The notes below the pieces were generated by a model. The model was not told the DNA's origin and searched no databases. It saw only the letters and a list, made by a program, of their open reading frames with translations. Positions 11,058-22,281 of a stretch of DNA of 64,000 bases are shown here, piece after piece (the stretch's first letter is position 1; every line of letters starts with the position of its first letter). This stretch comes from a bacterium (GTDB taxonomy: Bacteria; Verrucomicrobiota; Kiritimatiellia; CAIKKV01; CAITUY01), in the NCBI GenBank assembly GCA_037143175.1, contig JBAWZF010000007.1:22003-86002 (forward strand), written 5' to 3'. The translations under genes and the position numbers were made by a program.

Positions 11058-14000
11058 ATGTCGGAACGTACCTTTACAAATTCTGCCGCCCGCGAGCGGC
11101 TTGGGATGCCCCTTATGGAGGGGTTTGATTCCGTAAATATCTCATTGGCATCTCCGGAAACAATCCGGGCGTGGAGCCATGGGGAAGTTAAGAACCCGGA
11201 GACCATTAATTACCGTACTTATAAGCCGGAAAAGGGTGGTTTGTTCTGTGAGCGAATATTCGGACCTACTCGTGACTGGGAATGCAGTTGCGGTAAGTAC
11301 AAGCGCATTAAGCACAAAGGGGTAATCTGCGATCGTTGCGGGGTGGAAATAACCCAGTCACGGGTCCGCCGGGAACGCATGGGGCATATTGATCTTGCAG
11401 TGCCTGTATCTCATATTTGGTTTTTCAAATGTACTCCCAGCCGGCTCGGTTTGGTTCTTGATATGACGGCCCGGTCGCTCGAGCGCATTCTCTATTATGA
11501 AGATTATGTTGTCATTGAACCAGGGGATACGCCGCTTCAAGAAAAGCAGCTTCTGAGTGAGATGGAATATCGGGAAGCTCAGGATAAGTACAGTGATGCT
11601 TTCGTTGCCAAAATCGGCGCTGAAGCTGTCCGTGATCTGATGAAGAAATTGGATCTTGAAAAGGCTATGGTTGAACTTGATGCGCAAATGGAAACGACGC
11701 GCAGCAAGCAAATCAGGAAGAAGATTTCCAAGAGAATGAAGGTTCTCGAGGGGTTCTTGACAAGTAATGCCCGTCCTGAATGGATGATTTTTGAAGTGAT
11801 GCCTGTGATCCCGCCGGATTTGAGGCCCTTGGTTCCGCTTGAGGGCGGGCGGTTTGCCACATCGGATTTAAATGATCTGTATCGGCGAGTCATCAATCGC
11901 AACAACCGGCTTAAGAATTTGCTTCAGCTGAAAACACCTGACGTCATTATTCGTAATGAAAAACGCATGTTACAGGAAGCTGTGGACGCGGTTATTGATA
12001 ATGGCCGTCATGGTCGCGCCGTCACCGGAGCAGGCAATCGCCCGCTGAAGTCTTTGAGTGATATGCTCAAGGGTAAAGGTGGCCGTTTCCGTCAGAACCT
12101 TCTTGGGAAACGCGTGGATTATTCCGGGCGTTCTGTGATTGTGGTTGGCCCTGAGCTCAAGCTTCATCAGTGCGGATTGCCGAAAAAGATGGCCCTCGTT
12201 TTGTTCGAGCCGTTTATTATCCGTCGCTTGAAAGAGATGGGAGTTGCTCATACCGTTCGCTCAGCCAAGAAGTTGATCGACAAGCAGTCCGATGAGGTTT
12301 GGGCGATATTGGAAGAGATTACGCGGGACAAGACGGTTATGTTAAACCGTGCTCCTACCCTGCATCGTCTCAGCATTCAATCGTTTGAGCCCACTTTGGT
12401 TGAAGGGGAGGCTATTCAGGTTCATCCTCTCGTGTGTACGGCTTATAACGCTGACTTCGATGGCGATCAGATGGCGGTGCATGTGCCTCTTTCCATTGAG
12501 GCTCAGATCGAGTCCCGTCTGTTGATGCTTTCACCGCACAATGTGTTCTCGCCTTCAAGCGGAAGACCGGTGATGACGCCCACACAGGACATTGCCTTGG
12601 GGATTTATTATCTTACGTCTTCAGCGCAAAAAGATCGCATTAAGGAAGCCCGTCGTAAAAAAGAAGGTAAGGCCATTGAGCAGGAACGCCTTCCGATTTT
12701 TTCCGAAGCCAGTGAGGTTCGTCTTGCGTATGATGATGGTGCGTTGAAGATTCACCATCGGATACGATTTAAAAATCCAGATTTTCAACGTAAGACGGTG
12801 TTCGGAGATGTTAATTCTAAGATGCTTGTGACGACGGTGGGTCGCGTCTTCTTTAATGAAATTCTACCGAGTACCCTTGGGTTTGTAAATCGGTGTTGCG
12901 ATAAGTCGTTCCTGGGTAAATTGATTTGGCATTGTTACCGTGCAAGCGGGAACACTGAAACCGTGCGGGTTCTCGATAGTCTCAAAAATATCGGGTTTGA
13001 GCACGCAACCCTGGCTGGAATTTCAATTGGTCTGTCCGATATGATCATCCCAATTGAAAAGGAAGAGATTATTGCCAGAGCGCACAAGTCGGTGGCTGAA
13101 GTGGAAAGTCAATACCGGCGCGGTATCATTACCGATGGTGAGCGTTACAATAAGATCGTGGATATCTGGACGCAGGCCACTGACGAAACGTCTACGGCCA
13201 TGTATCGCGCCATTGAAGAGAATGGCGATAGCGATGAGGCTAATCCGATCTTTATGATGGTTGATTCCAAGGCTCGTGGTAGCCGCCAGCAGATTCGGCA
13301 GTTGGCCGGTATGCGGGGTTTGATGGCCAAGCCGTCTGGTGAAATTATTGAGCGCCCGATTGTTTCGAATTTCCGGGAAGGCTTGAGCGTTCTGGAGTAT
13401 TTCATCAGTACTCACGGAGCGCGTAAGGGATTGGCTGATACCGCGCTTAAAACTGCTGATGCAGGATATCTGACCCGTAAGTTGGTTGATGTGGCTCAAG
13501 ATGTGAGAATTATTGAGCAGGATTGCAATACCCTTAATGGTATCGAAGTCAAGGCGATCGGTGAAGGCGATGAAAACATGGTGTCACTGGCGGACCGTTT
13601 GAAAGGGCGTACTGCGCTCAATGATATTGTCAATCCGGTGACGCGCGAAGTGATTGTTCCGGCAGGTGGACTGATTGATGAAGTGGTCGCCGACGTTATC
13701 ATGAACGCTGATATCGAGAAGGTCAGGATCCGGAGTGTACTGACCTGTGAATCAAAACGTGGTATCTGTGCGAAGTGCTATGGGCGGGATTTGTCAAATG
13801 GCAATCCTGTCGAAATCGGTACGGCTGTTGGTATTATTGCCGCTCAGTCGATCGGTGAGCCCGGTACACAGTTGACCATGCGTACCTTCCATATTGGTGG
13901 TACCGCCAGCGCCGTGTTCAAGCAGCCCCATGTCATCTCGAAGCATGATGGTACCATTCAGTACATCAATATGCGTACCGTTGTGAATGAACAGGGAAGC

Positions 14001-15239
14001 TTTGTAGTATTGAACAAAAACGGTTCAGTATGCGTATTTGATGATACCGGTCGAGAAGTGGAACGACATTCGATTGCGATCGGTGCGCTCATCTCGGTGG
14101 CAGATGGCGGACGCGTCAAGAAAACGCAAAGTTTCATTGAGTGGGATCCGTATAGTGTGCCGATTCTGGCCGAGAAGGCGGGCTCGGTGCATTTCCAGGG
14201 ATTCATTGAAAATGTGACCGTTAAGAAAGATGTAGATCAGTCGACCGGGCTGATGGGAACCGTTGTCCTTGAGCATAAAGAGGATTTGCATCCGCAGATC
14301 GTTGTAACTCATGGCCATAATGAGCCTGCCTCTATCTATAATATTCCTGCCGGCGCCCACGTCATGATCAAGGACGGCAAAAAAGTCACCGCGGGTGAAG
14401 TGCTTGCCAAGACGCCTCGTAAGGAGTCTAAGACCAAGGACATCACCGGTGGTCTTCCTCGTGTGGCGGAACTTTTTGAGGCTCGACGTCCCAAGGATGC
14501 TGCTGAAATTGCGAAGATTGACGGAATTGTTGATTTTGGAGCGAATCAACGCGGACGGCGATGTCTGCTTATTCGCGATTCCGTCACCAATGATGAAGAA
14601 CAGCATCTGATCCCGATGGGAAAACATATTGTTGTCTATAAAGGTGACTATGTGCAAAAGGGCCAGCAATTAACAGAAGGGCCGATTGTGCCTCAGGAAA
14701 TTCTGGAAATTTGCGGACCGCAAGAGCTTCAGGAATATCTTGTTAATCAGGTGCAGGAGGTGTATCGGCTGCAGGGTGTTGAGATCAATGACAAGCATAT
14801 TGAAATCATCGTCAGGCAGATGTTGCGCAAGGTCCGGATTACGGATGCCGGTGACACCGATTTCCTCTGGGGTGAGCAAGTTGAAAAACAGGCTTTTCAG
14901 GAAGTCAATGCGAAAGCGTCGGCAGAAGGAAAGCGTGCGGCAGAGGCTTCTCCCGCTCTTCTGGGGATTACGAAGGCAGCCTTGGAAACTGAAAGTTTCA
15001 TTTCGGCGGCCTCGTTCCAAGACACTACGCGTGTCCTTACGGAAGCGGCTACCTTGGGACGTGTTGATACCTTGTACGGATTTAAAGAGAACGTGATCAT
15101 GGGGCATTTGATACCTGGCGGGACAGGCTTCCCTATGTTCAGGAATATAAAATTAGTGCCCTTGGCGGAGCCAATTCCTGAAGAGGATCTGCGCCAGGAG
15201 AGTGAAGAGTTAAAGAAAGCCAAGGAGCTTCTTGGATAA
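11058..15239 (+). CDS. rpoC: DNA-directed RNA polymerase subunit beta'
   Basis: Largest RNA polymerase subunit, which carries the catalytic magnesium site NADFDGD (about residues 463-469). From the ATG at 11,058 it has 1393 residues. The open frame extends upstream into rpoB, but that part has no beta' similarity. The N-terminal zinc site [20 protein letters not shown] and the second zinc site ([15 protein letters not shown]) are both present, as is [16 protein letters not shown] of the trigger-loop region. No large lineage insertion stands out. Confidence 0.98.
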   Translation: MSERTFTNSAARERLGMPLMEGFDSVNISLASPETIRAWSHGEVKNPETINYRTYKPEKGGLFCERIFGPTRDWECSCGKYKRIKHKGVICDRCGVEITQSRVRRERMGHIDLAVPVSHIWFFKCTPSRLGLVLDMTARSLERILYYEDYVVIEPGDTPLQEKQLLSEMEYREAQDKYSDAFVAKIGAEAVRDLMKKLDLEKAMVELDAQMETTRSKQIRKKISKRMKVLEGFLTSNARPEWMIFEVMPVIPPDLRPLVPLEGGRFATSDLNDLYRRVINRNNRLKNLLQLKTPDVIIRNEKRMLQEAVDAVIDNGRHGRAVTGAGNRPLKSLSDMLKGKGGRFRQNLLGKRVDYSGRSVIVVGPELKLHQCGLPKKMALVLFEPFIIRRLKEMGVAHTVRSAKKLIDKQSDEVWAILEEITRDKTVMLNRAPTLHRLSIQSFEPTLVEGEAIQVHPLVCTAYNADFDGDQMAVHVPLSIEAQIESRLLMLSPHNVFSPSSGRPVMTPTQDIALGIYYLTSSAQKDRIKEARRKKEGKAIEQERLPIFSEASEVRLAYDDGALKIHHRIRFKNPDFQRKTVFGDVNSKMLVTTVGRVFFNEILPSTLGFVNRCCDKSFLGKLIWHCYRASGNTETVRVLDSLKNIGFEHATLAGISIGLSDMIIPIEKEEIIARAHKSVAEVESQYRRGIITDGERYNKIVDIWTQATDETSTAMYRAIEENGDSDEANPIFMMVDSKARGSRQQIRQLAGMRGLMAKPSGEIIERPIVSNFREGLSVLEYFISTHGARKGLADTALKTADAGYLTRKLVDVAQDVRIIEQDCNTLNGIEVKAIGEGDENMVSLADRLKGRTALNDIVNPVTREVIVPAGGLIDEVVADVIMNADIEKVRIRSVLTCESKRGICAKCYGRDLSNGNPVEIGTAVGIIAAQSIGEPGTQLTMRTFHIGGTASAVFKQPHVISKHDGTIQYINMRTVVNEQGSFVVLNKNGSVCVFDDTGREVERHSIAIGALISVADGGRVKKTQSFIEWDPYSVPILAEKAGSVHFQGFIENVTVKKDVDQSTGLMGTVVLEHKEDLHPQIVVTHGHNEPASIYNIPAGAHVMIKDGKKVTAGEVLAKTPRKESKTKDITGGLPRVAELFEARRPKDAAEIAKIDGIVDFGANQRGRRCLLIRDSVTNDEEQHLIPMGKHIVVYKGDYVQKGQQLTEGPIVPQEILEICGPQELQEYLVNQVQEVYRLQGVEINDKHIEIIVRQMLRKVRITDAGDTDFLWGEQVEKQAFQEVNAKASAEGKRAAEASPALLGITKAALETESFISAASFQDTTRVLTEAATLGRVDTLYGFKENVIMGHLIPGGTGFPMFRNIKLVPLAEPIPEEDLRQESEELKKAKELLG

Positions 15240-15307
15240 CGCTTGACAAGAAGGCGATGCTTAGGGCATCTTTATACGCTTTGCGTTTGAAGGGATAACA
15301 AAAATTT

Positions 15308-15685
15308 ATGCCAACGATTAATCAACTTGTAAAATACGGACGTAAACAGGTCCGATATAAAAGCAAATCACCTGCGCTGAAGAATTGTCCTCAGCGTAGA
15401 GGGGTATGTCTCTCAGTTAAGACGCAGACGCCTAAGAAGCCGAATTCGGCGTTACGTAAAGTAGCGCGTGTTCGTCTGACAAACGGCGAGGAAGTGACGG
15501 CTTACATCCCTGGCGAAGGGCACAATTTGCAGGAGCATAGTGTTGTGCTTGTGCGTGGCGGGCGTGTAAAGGACTTGCCTGGTGTTCGCTACCACATTGT
15601 TCGTGGGACTTTGGACACATTAGGCGTTGATGGACGGCACAGGGGCCGTTCCAAATATGGCGTCAAAACACCGAAACAAGCGTAG
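15308..15685 (+). CDS. rpsL: 30S ribosomal protein S12
   Basis: Decoding-centre protein of 125 residues. The segments [20 protein letters not shown] and [17 protein letters not shown] are intact, with the lysines of the streptomycin-sensitive form. It opens the str cluster (rpsL, rpsG, fusA). A ribosome-binding site AAGGGATAAC precedes the ATG. The 68-bp gap after rpoC contains only a short GATGC/GCATC hairpin and no convincing promoter. Confidence 0.98.
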   Translation: MPTINQLVKYGRKQVRYKSKSPALKNCPQRRGVCLSVKTQTPKKPNSALRKVARVRLTNGEEVTAYIPGEGHNLQEHSVVLVRGGRVKDLPGVRYHIVRGTLDTLGVDGRHRGRSKYGVKTPKQA

Positions 15686-15699
15686 GATGGCGCAAGATC

Positions 15700-16173
15700 A
15701 TGGGACGAAGACGAAGAGCAGTACGGCGGACGGTTGACCCGGATCCGAAATTTAACAGCGAGCTGGTTGGCCGGCTCGTCAACCACCTGATGAAGGTGGG
15801 GAAAAAATCGGTTTCGGTTAATATTGTATACGATGCCTTGAAAGTCATTCAGGAGAAACATCCTGATGGCGATCCACTTGAGATCATTTTAAGGGCAATT
15901 AGCAATGTGAGTCCGAAAGTCGAAGTCAAGTCGCGCCGGGTGGGTGGGGCGACGTATCAGGTGCCGGTTGAGGTTTCGCCTGATCGCCAAGGGGCTTTGG
16001 CCATGCGTTGGATTATGCAGTATGCCAAGACGCGAAAAGGTGTTCCGATGCGTCGGGCTTTAGCGCAAGAGATTTTGGATGCATATGCCGAACAGGGAAA
16101 TGCGATCAAGAAACGCGATGAAACGCATAAGATGGCGCAAGCGAATAAAGCTTTTGCTCATTATCGATGGTAG
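15700..16173 (+). CDS. rpsG: 30S ribosomal protein S7
   Basis: Primary 16S rRNA-binding protein that organises the 30S head. It has 157 residues and starts MGRRRRAVRRTVDPDPKF. The segments G-G-A-T-Y-Q-V-P-V-E-V, RWIMQYAKTRKG and the C-terminal KKRDETHKMAQANKAFAHYRW are diagnostic. It lies 14 bp after rpsL. Confidence 0.97.
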   Translation: MGRRRRAVRRTVDPDPKFNSELVGRLVNHLMKVGKKSVSVNIVYDALKVIQEKHPDGDPLEIILRAISNVSPKVEVKSRRVGGATYQVPVEVSPDRQGALAMRWIMQYAKTRKGVPMRRALAQEILDAYAEQGNAIKKRDETHKMAQANKAFAHYRW

Positions 16174-16191
16174 TGGTTAAAAATTGATAAA

Positions 16192-16230
16192 TCCCGTCGG
16201 CCTCTCGAGCGGCGGGACTTGTTTTGTTTA
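16192..16230 (+). terminator. Hairpin with short T-rich tail between rpsG and fusA
   Basis: An 8-bp stem TCCCGTCG (16,192-16,199) / CGGCGGGA (16,210-16,217), with one G-U pair and a 10-base loop, is followed by CTTGTTTTGTTTA. This is a weak intrinsic terminator or attenuator that could lower fusA and S10 readthrough. Confidence 0.45.
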
Positions 16231-16240
16231 GTAGACGAAA

Positions 16241-18376
16241 ATGGAAACTGTATTGGAACAGAATAAACAAAGTGGAGCGGCAGGGGAGTCCCGTCAGCGT
16301 GAAGCTGCGGATCGCCTCAAGCCGTTATCTGCTGTTCGCAATATCGGAGTCATTGCCCACATTGACGCAGGCAAGACTACGACCAGCGAACGTATTCTGT
16401 TTTATGCAGGACGTGTGCATCGTATGGGAGAGGTGCATGACGGAACTGCGGTTATGGACTGGATGCCGCAGGAAAAAGAACGTGGCATCACCATAACCAG
16501 CGCGGCGACCATGTGTTTTTGGCGAGATCATCAGATTAATCTCATAGACACCCCGGGGCATGTGGACTTTACCGTTGAAGTTGAGCGATCGTTGAGGGTG
16601 CTTGATGGTGCTGTTGTTGTATTCTGTGGTGTAGGTGGCGTTCAGCCGCAGTCTGAAACGGTTTGGCACCAGGCGGATCGGTATCATGTACCCCGGATTG
16701 CTTTTGTCAATAAAATGGATCGGGTCGGGGCTAATTTTGGCGCCGTAGTTGAACAGATTCGAACGCGGCTTGGGGCATTGCCGGTACCGATTCAAATTCC
16801 CTGGGGCAGTGAGGAGAATTTTGCGGGCATTGTTGATCTGGTCACGATGCAGGCGATCTCTTTTGATGAGACCACCTTCGGATCCACTCTGAAATATCTA
16901 CCCATTCCCAGCGAAATAGCCGTTGATGCCGAGCGTGCGCGGGCTAACATGATTGAAGTGTTGGCCGAGCATGACGAGCAGGTGCTTGAGGCCTATCTTG
17001 AGTGTCCGGATGTGTCTTCTGAGATTCTCAAGGCGGGGTTGCGTCGTGCCACCCTGGCTCAGAAAATTACGCCGGTTTTATGTGGTTCATCGCTGCGCAA
17101 TAAAGGGGTTCAGAATTTACTTGATGCGGTTGTCGAGTTTCTCCCTTCGCCGCTGGATGTCCCGCCGATTCAGGGGGAGCATCCCAAAACCAAGGAATTG
17201 GTGACGCGTGAGGCCGATGATTCGGCACCTCAAAGTGCATTAGTTTTTAAATTAATGAGTGATCCCTATATGGGGCGGATGGCTTTTGTTCGCGTCTATT
17301 CGGGGCAGATCAAGCAGGGCCAGAATGTTTTTAACCCTCGGACGAAGAAACGTGAGCGGGTGATGAAGCTGGTTTTCTTGCATGCCGATGACCGTAAGGA
17401 TGTGGATGTCATTCATGCTGGTGAAATTGGTGCGATTATCGGACTGAAGACGGTGACGACAGGGGATACACTTTGTGCTGAGAACATGCCTGTTGAGCTT
17501 GAGCGTATTCGTTTCCCGGAGCCGGTTATATCAATGGCTATTGAGCCAAAGTCCCAGGCCGACCGGGATAAATTAATTGAAGCTTTAAGCGCGCTTTCAG
17601 CCGAAGATCCTACTTGTGTAGTTTCGAAAGATGCGGATTCCGGTCAAACCCTGTTGAGTGGAATGGGTGAGTTGCATCTTGAAATTTTGAAAGACCGTAT
17701 GTTTCGTGAATTTAAAGTCCAGGCGAATGCCGGTCGTCCAATGGTTTCATATCGGGAAACCATAACCGCCAGGGGACATGGGACATGTCAGTTTGATCGT
17801 GAGATCGGGGGCCAGCGGCAATTTGGAGAAGTAGTTCTTGATGTCGAACCTGCGGAACGGGGTTCGGGCGTCGAGGTGAAATTTGAGGTTCCTCAGAATC
17901 GCATTCCTTCAGCCTTCCGGGCCAGTGTTGAAGAAGGAATTCGTGATGGGTTGACAACAGGCGTCCTTGCCAACTATTCGTTGGTGGATGTAAAGGTGCG
18001 AGTGGTGGGCGGAGATTTTCGCGATCAGGAATCCACGGAGATGGCATTCAGGACTGCGGGAGTTATGGCATTGCGGGATGCGGTTAAGGGCGCAAAACCA
18101 GCAATTCTTGAGCCCATCATGTCTCTGGAGATTATACTTCCAGCAGAGCATCTGGGTGATGTGCTGAACGATGTGAGCGCCAGGCGCGGCCATGTTCAGA
18201 ATATGGTTGGGAAAGAAACTGTGCAGGTAATCCATGCGCGGGTTCCGTTGGCGGAACTTTTTGGTTACTCTACTGCTATCCGGTCATTAACCCGGGGGCG
18301 TGCGAGTTACACTATGGAGCCGGCCTGTTTTGATGTGGTGCCGGAGGCGATACAAAAGCAACTTCTGGAACGGTGA
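16241..18376 (+). CDS. fusA: Elongation factor G
   Basis: Translocation GTPase of 711 residues. After a ~30-residue N-terminal stretch that is longer than usual, the G-domain motifs follow in order: [59 protein letters not shown]. Domains II-V follow, with ...[33 protein letters not shown] and the C-terminal [10 protein letters not shown]. The intact RGITI effector loop contrasts with the altered one in EF-Tu. rpsJ starts 4 bp downstream, with no tuf between them. Confidence 0.97.
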   Translation: METVLEQNKQSGAAGESRQREAADRLKPLSAVRNIGVIAHIDAGKTTTSERILFYAGRVHRMGEVHDGTAVMDWMPQEKERGITITSAATMCFWRDHQINLIDTPGHVDFTVEVERSLRVLDGAVVVFCGVGGVQPQSETVWHQADRYHVPRIAFVNKMDRVGANFGAVVEQIRTRLGALPVPIQIPWGSEENFAGIVDLVTMQAISFDETTFGSTLKYLPIPSEIAVDAERARANMIEVLAEHDEQVLEAYLECPDVSSEILKAGLRRATLAQKITPVLCGSSLRNKGVQNLLDAVVEFLPSPLDVPPIQGEHPKTKELVTREADDSAPQSALVFKLMSDPYMGRMAFVRVYSGQIKQGQNVFNPRTKKRERVMKLVFLHADDRKDVDVIHAGEIGAIIGLKTVTTGDTLCAENMPVELERIRFPEPVISMAIEPKSQADRDKLIEALSALSAEDPTCVVSKDADSGQTLLSGMGELHLEILKDRMFREFKVQANAGRPMVSYRETITARGHGTCQFDREIGGQRQFGEVVLDVEPAERGSGVEVKFEVPQNRIPSAFRASVEEGIRDGLTTGVLANYSLVDVKVRVVGGDFRDQESTEMAFRTAGVMALRDAVKGAKPAILEPIMSLEIILPAEHLGDVLNDVSARRGHVQNMVGKETVQVIHARVPLAELFGYSTAIRSLTRGRASYTMEPACFDVVPEAIQKQLLER

Positions 18377-18380
18377 GTGA

Positions 18381-18692
18381 ATGATGGAAAAGCAACGAAT
18401 ACGCATACGTTTGAAAGCCTACGACTATCGGGTACTGGATCAGTCAGTGTCTGATATTGTAGAGACGGCAAAAAGGACGGGAGCCCGGGTCGTTGGACCG
18501 ATTCCCATGCCCACGCGCATTGAAAGTTATAGTGTCAACCGAAGTGTTCATGTCGATAAAAAATCGATGGAACAATTTGAAGTTCGCACGCATAAACGGT
18601 TGTTGGACATTGTGGAGCCGACGGCAAGAACGGTGGATGAGCTGAAGAAGCTCAACATGCCGGCCGGCGTAGATATAACGATCAAGATTTAA
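18381..18692 (+). CDS. rpsJ: 30S ribosomal protein S10
   Basis: First gene of the S10 cluster. The product has 103 residues, or 102 if the second ATG at 18,384 is used. S10 is recognised by [58 protein letters not shown] and [10 protein letters not shown]. In other bacteria S10 also works with NusB in antitermination. It lies only 4 bp after fusA, so the str and S10 clusters are joined. Confidence 0.97.
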   Translation: MMEKQRIRIRLKAYDYRVLDQSVSDIVETAKRTGARVVGPIPMPTRIESYSVNRSVHVDKKSMEQFEVRTHKRLLDIVEPTARTVDELKKLNMPAGVDITIKI

Positions 18693-18702
18693 GCAGGTAG
18701 CC

Positions 18703-19350
18703 ATGCAAGGGATACTCGGAAAAAAAATTGGAATGACGAGAGTTTTTGGTGACGAAGGTCAGCAAACTCCCGTTACAGTAATTGAGGTGGGCCCATGTGT
18801 GGTCGTTCAGCGAAAGACAAAGGGCTGCGACGGCTATGATGCGCTCAAGCTTGGGTATGATGATGTGAAAGCATCGCGTGCGAATAAACCCCATAACGGA
18901 CAGTTTACGGCTGCAAAGGTTACGCCTAAGCGTTTCTTACGCGAGTTTCCCGTGACTTCCAGTGATGAAACCAAGGTGGGTGATACCATCACGGCTTCAA
19001 TTTTGGAAGGCGCCTTGTTTGTCGATGTCATTGGAACGACAAAAGGCCGTGGCTTTCAGGGCGTTGTGCGTCGGCATGGGATGGCTGGCGGTCCGATGAC
19101 CCATGGTGGTCATTCTAAGCGTCGCGTTGGGTCCATTGGTTGTCGTTCATATCCCGGCCGTGTTCATAAGGGTAAGCGCATGCCTGGCCATATGGGCAAT
19201 GTGCGGGTAACAACGCAAAACTTAAAAGTTGTTCAGCTCCGTGCCGGAGAGAATTTGATCCTTGTGAAAGGGGCGATTCCCGGGCCGGTTGGGGCGATGG
19301 TTGAAGTACGAATAGCCTTGAAGAAGACGAAGGCAGGGCAGGTGAAATGA
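18703..19350 (+). CDS. rplC: 50S ribosomal protein L3
   Basis: Early-assembly large-subunit protein near the peptidyl-transferase centre. It has 215 residues and starts MQGILGKKIGMTRVF. The extended loop HGMAGGPMTHGGHSKRRVGSIG, then PGRVHKGKRMPGHMG and ...ILVKGAIPGPVGAMVEVR, is diagnostic. The stop overlaps the rplD start by 4 bp. Confidence 0.97.
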   Translation: MQGILGKKIGMTRVFGDEGQQTPVTVIEVGPCVVVQRKTKGCDGYDALKLGYDDVKASRANKPHNGQFTAAKVTPKRFLREFPVTSSDETKVGDTITASILEGALFVDVIGTTKGRGFQGVVRRHGMAGGPMTHGGHSKRRVGSIGCRSYPGRVHKGKRMPGHMGNVRVTTQNLKVVQLRAGENLILVKGAIPGPVGAMVEVRIALKKTKAGQVK

Positions 19351-19988
19351 GCAAGCTTTCAGTCTATGATATGAAGGGATCCTCGTCGACAAAAGTTGAA
19401 TTTCCAGATGAACTGTTGACGACCAAAGGGCAGCAGGCCGTTCATGATGTAGTCATCGCCTATCAGGCTGGCATACGCGCCGGTACGGCTGACACTTTAG
19501 GAAAAGGGGCTGTAGCCGGGAGTAACAAGAAGCCGTGGAAGCAGAAGGGGACAGGGCGTGCCCGTGCGGGTTACCGTCAGTCGCCCGTGTGGCGCGGTGG
19601 TGGTGTGGCCCACGGTCCGCATCCGCGAAGTTATGCCAAAAAAGTTCCACACAAAGTGGCGCAGTTGGCCTTCCGTCGAGCCTTCAGTGACCTGGTGCGC
19701 GAGGATCGTATTCGGGTATTGGATCAGCTTTCATTTGCAGAGCCCAAAACGAAAACTGCGGCTGCACTGCTTAAGGCGCTTGGATTGAATAAGGGTGCAC
19801 TGGTGGTGGTTGACACGCTTGACAAAAATTTGTTGTGCGCCCTTCGCAATATAACCAATGTTGAAGTTACCACCGCAAAAGATGTTAGTACGTTTCAGTT
19901 GATTCGTTATCCTGTAACGGTGTTAACGCGTGCCGGTATGGATGGGGTGCGTTCGCGGCTTGAGGGTGAAGCAGGGAGGAAATCATGA
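19347..19988 (+). CDS. rplD: 50S ribosomal protein L4
   Basis: Large-subunit protein lining the exit tunnel; in E. coli it also represses the S10 operon. It has 213 residues. The tunnel loop is seen as NKKPWKQKGTGRARAGYRQSPVWRGGGVAHGPHPR, close to consensus. Starts within the last codons of rplC (ATGA-type overlap) and overlaps rplW by 4 bp. Confidence 0.96.
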   Translation: MSKLSVYDMKGSSSTKVEFPDELLTTKGQQAVHDVVIAYQAGIRAGTADTLGKGAVAGSNKKPWKQKGTGRARAGYRQSPVWRGGGVAHGPHPRSYAKKVPHKVAQLAFRRAFSDLVREDRIRVLDQLSFAEPKTKTAAALLKALGLNKGALVVVDTLDKNLLCALRNITNVEVTTAKDVSTFQLIRYPVTVLTRAGMDGVRSRLEGEAGRKS

Positions 19989-20266
19989 AAAATGCGCTTT
20001 CAGCGGTGCGAGGCCTGCATATCACCGAAAAGGGGACATTGCTAGCCGCTCAGAATAAGTATCTTTTTAAAGTGGATCCGGCAGCCAATAAGCTGGAAAT
20101 TAAAATGGCTGTAGAGGACTTTTTTAAGGTCAAAGTGGTCAAGGTCAACACCATGAACTATGATGGCAAGAAACGCCGGGAGCGGACGCTTCATTATGGC
20201 AAAAAAGCCGATTGGAAGCGTGCCGTAGTAACCTTGAAGGATGGCGATAAGATCGATTTGGAATAG
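19985..20266 (+). CDS. rplW: 50S ribosomal protein L23
   Basis: Tunnel-exit protein that docks SRP and trigger factor. The 93-residue product shows T-E-K-G-T-L-L-A-x-Q-N-K-Y-L-F-K-V, then ANKLEIKMAVEDFFKVKVVKVNTMNYDGKKRR, as expected. Its start overlaps the end of rplD by 4 bp (ATGA). Confidence 0.95.
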   Translation: MKNALSAVRGLHITEKGTLLAAQNKYLFKVDPAANKLEIKMAVEDFFKVKVVKVNTMNYDGKKRRERTLHYGKKADWKRAVVTLKDGDKIDLE

Positions 20267-20278
20267 GAAGCACACGAC

Positions 20279-21103
20279 ATGGCGCTTAAAAGTTATAAAC
20301 CTACGACGCCGAGCTTGCGTAATACCAAGCTCTCCACGTTTGACGAAATTACAAAGAGTAAGCCCGAACGTTCGTTGACTCGGGCTCAAAAATCTCAGGC
20401 GGGACGTAATTCTGCCGGCCGGGTAACTATCCGGCACCGCGGTGGTGGACATAAGCGGAAATTCAGAATTATTGATTTCAAACGGAACAAGATTGGGATC
20501 ACGGCTAAGGTTCAGGCGATTGAATATGATCCGAATCGTTCTGCCAATATAGCTTTGTTGGCCTACCGCGATGGCGAAAAGCGTTATATCCTGGCTCCCT
20601 TGGGACTGGAAGTTGGCGCGATTGTCATGGCGGGTCCAGATGTGGAACCTGTGACGGGCAACATGATGCCGCTCTCGAAGATTCCGCTTGGCCTGTCGAT
20701 ACATAATATCGAACTTACTGTCGGAGGCGGGGCGCAATTAGTGCGGAGTGCAGGCCAGACGGCTCAGTTGATGGCCCGTGAGGGTGGATATGCCAGCGTG
20801 AAGCTGCCGTCCGGTGAAATCCGGCTGATTAATGTCAATTGCATGGCGACAATTGGGCAGGTGGGTAATATTGATCATAATGGCGTTAAGCTTGGCAAGG
20901 CTGGGCGCAAGCGCTGGAAGGGGATTCGTCCGACCGTTCGTGGTGTGGCGATGAACCCGGTGGATCACCCGATGGGTGGTGGTGAAGGTCGTACGTCTGG
21001 CGGTGGTCACCCAGTGACGCCGTGGGGTCAGCTCACGAAGGGCAAGAAGACTCGGGCGAAACGTAAGGCGTCGAAAAAATTTATTCTTAGTCGGAGAAAG
21101 TAA
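20279..21103 (+). CDS. rplB: 50S ribosomal protein L2
   Basis: Highly conserved protein essential for subunit joining and peptidyl transfer. It has 274 residues. The segments [26 protein letters not shown] and ...[30 protein letters not shown] are near-universal; the latter holds the conserved histidine near the peptidyl-transferase centre. Starts 12 bp after rplW. Confidence 0.98.
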   Translation: MALKSYKPTTPSLRNTKLSTFDEITKSKPERSLTRAQKSQAGRNSAGRVTIRHRGGGHKRKFRIIDFKRNKIGITAKVQAIEYDPNRSANIALLAYRDGEKRYILAPLGLEVGAIVMAGPDVEPVTGNMMPLSKIPLGLSIHNIELTVGGGAQLVRSAGQTAQLMAREGGYASVKLPSGEIRLINVNCMATIGQVGNIDHNGVKLGKAGRKRWKGIRPTVRGVAMNPVDHPMGGGEGRTSGGGHPVTPWGQLTKGKKTRAKRKASKKFILSRRK

Positions 21104-21106
21104 ACC

Positions 21107-21388
21107 ATGGGCCGTTCACTTAAAAAAGGGCCGTTTGTTGATGAAAAGCTGCTGGAGCGTGTGGAGAAGATGAACCGTGCAGGCGAGAAGCGCGTTGTCA
21201 AGACGTGGTCGCGCCGCTCCATGATTGCGCCCGAATTCGTCGGGCACACGCTGGCTGTTCATAACGGGAAATTGCATATGCCGGTCTATATTACGGAGTA
21301 TATGGTCGGTCATCGGTTGGGTGAATTTGCGCCCACACGAATTTTCCGGAAACACGGAACGCATACGGATAAAACTGTGGCGAAGTAA
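21107..21388 (+). CDS. rpsS: 30S ribosomal protein S19
   Basis: 30S head protein at the S13 bridge. The 93-residue product [20 protein letters not shown] ... [31 protein letters not shown] ... [13 protein letters not shown] is complete and typical. In nearly all bacteria rplV follows directly; here a 168-codon foreign-looking gene comes first, starting 4 bp after this stop. Confidence 0.98.
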   Translation: MGRSLKKGPFVDEKLLERVEKMNRAGEKRVVKTWSRRSMIAPEFVGHTLAVHNGKLHMPVYITEYMVGHRLGEFAPTRIFRKHGTHTDKTVAK

Positions 21389-21392
21389 CTGA

Positions 21393-21899
21393 ATGAGAAC
21401 GCTCAGCCTTAAATGGCGGCTTGGCTCCTTTAGTGTTGGCTTTTTTATATGGATTGTGGTTAATTCACCGGCTTCGTCAGAAGATGCCGGAAAAGCTGAA
21501 CTGAATGAGGGTATCAAAAGCCAGGTACGGAATCTGAGTGAAGCATTGGTTGCTGCAAAGATTGAGATTGATTATTTAAAAGCGAGGCTTGAAACCCGAG
21601 CTTGTGAGGCGGAGGATGCGACCGGTGTGTTGCCGGGCGGATCTGCGACGTTGAGGGAAAAGAACTATCTGATTTTGGATGTTAACAAAGAGTTGGGCAT
21701 GGTAATCCTCAACGGAGGGCATCGAGACGGGGTAAAGCCTGGGTTGATGTTTGATGTGATAAATGGGGATCATTCCGTGACGACGGTTCGAGTTGTGGAT
21801 TCGCGTTGGGCCATCGCTGGTGCGGTGATTCAAAACATGAGCCGGAAGTTACCCAAAGTTCAGGATCGGGCAGTTTTGGCAGCCGGATCGAAGAACTAG
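21393..21899 (+). CDS. Predicted exported coiled-coil protein inserted in the S10 operon
   Basis: I do not recognise a named family. The 168-residue product has a positively charged N-terminus and hydrophobic stretch (about residues 10-28) that looks like a signal peptide or membrane anchor. A heptad-like helix follows (about 38-72, NLSEALVAAKIEIDYLKARLE). The C-terminal beta-rich domain (about 90-150) contains LILDVNKELGMVILNGG, H-R-D-G-V-K-P-G-L-M-F-D-V and WAIAGAVIQ. That domain type recurs in PVC-group envelope proteins and recalls the MreC beta fold, but this is a resemblance only. The gene starts 4 bp after rpsS and ends 10 bp before rplV; the rplV ribosome-binding site overlaps its stop. 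It is therefore co-transcribed with ribosomal genes. Codon use and frame support a real gene. Confidence 0.8.
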   Translation: MRTLSLKWRLGSFSVGFFIWIVVNSPASSEDAGKAELNEGIKSQVRNLSEALVAAKIEIDYLKARLETRACEAEDATGVLPGGSATLREKNYLILDVNKELGMVILNGGHRDGVKPGLMFDVINGDHSVTTVRVVDSRWAIAGAVIQNMSRKLPKVQDRAVLAAGSKN

Positions 21900-21909
21900 G
21901 AGCGAGTTA

Positions 21910-22245
21910 ATGGAAGTTAAAGCAATAACCAAATATGTTCGGTTGTCACCGCGGAAAGCGCGTGATATGGCTCGGGCGATCCAAGGTATGCCTGTGGCTG
22001 AAGCGATTAAAAAGGTTGAATTCAGTGAGCGTAAGGCGGCGAAGCAGTTGGAAAAGACCATTCGTTCGGCTGTAGCAAATGCTGAAAACAATGCCAAGCT
22101 ATTGGCTGACGATCTGCGGGTTAAAGAGGCCACGATTGGTGAAGGGCCTGCGATGAAACGCTTTTGGGCGAGATCGCGCGGCATGGTGAGCCGAATTCGG
22201 AAACGGACTAGCCATATTACGATCGTGTTGTCGGATGGAAAGTGA
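21910..22245 (+). CDS. rplV: 50S ribosomal protein L22
   Basis: Exit-tunnel protein of 111 residues. AITKYVRLSPRKARDMARAIQGM, then KTIRSAVANAENN and ...RFWARSRGMVSRIRKRTSHITIVLSD are typical, including the tunnel hairpin. The AGGAG ribosome-binding site overlaps the stop of the upstream exported-protein gene, so their translation may be coupled. Confidence 0.96.
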   Translation: MEVKAITKYVRLSPRKARDMARAIQGMPVAEAIKKVEFSERKAAKQLEKTIRSAVANAENNAKLLADDLRVKEATIGEGPAMKRFWARSRGMVSRIRKRTSHITIVLSDGK

Positions 22246-22281
22246 CCGGTAAATACCGGATGACGTGAAAGGAGCATCGTT

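Noticed and set aside
15243..15275. Promoter before rpsL (TTGACA at 15,243)
   Set aside because: The nearest TATA-like hexamer is more than 20 bases away, too far for a sigma70 promoter.
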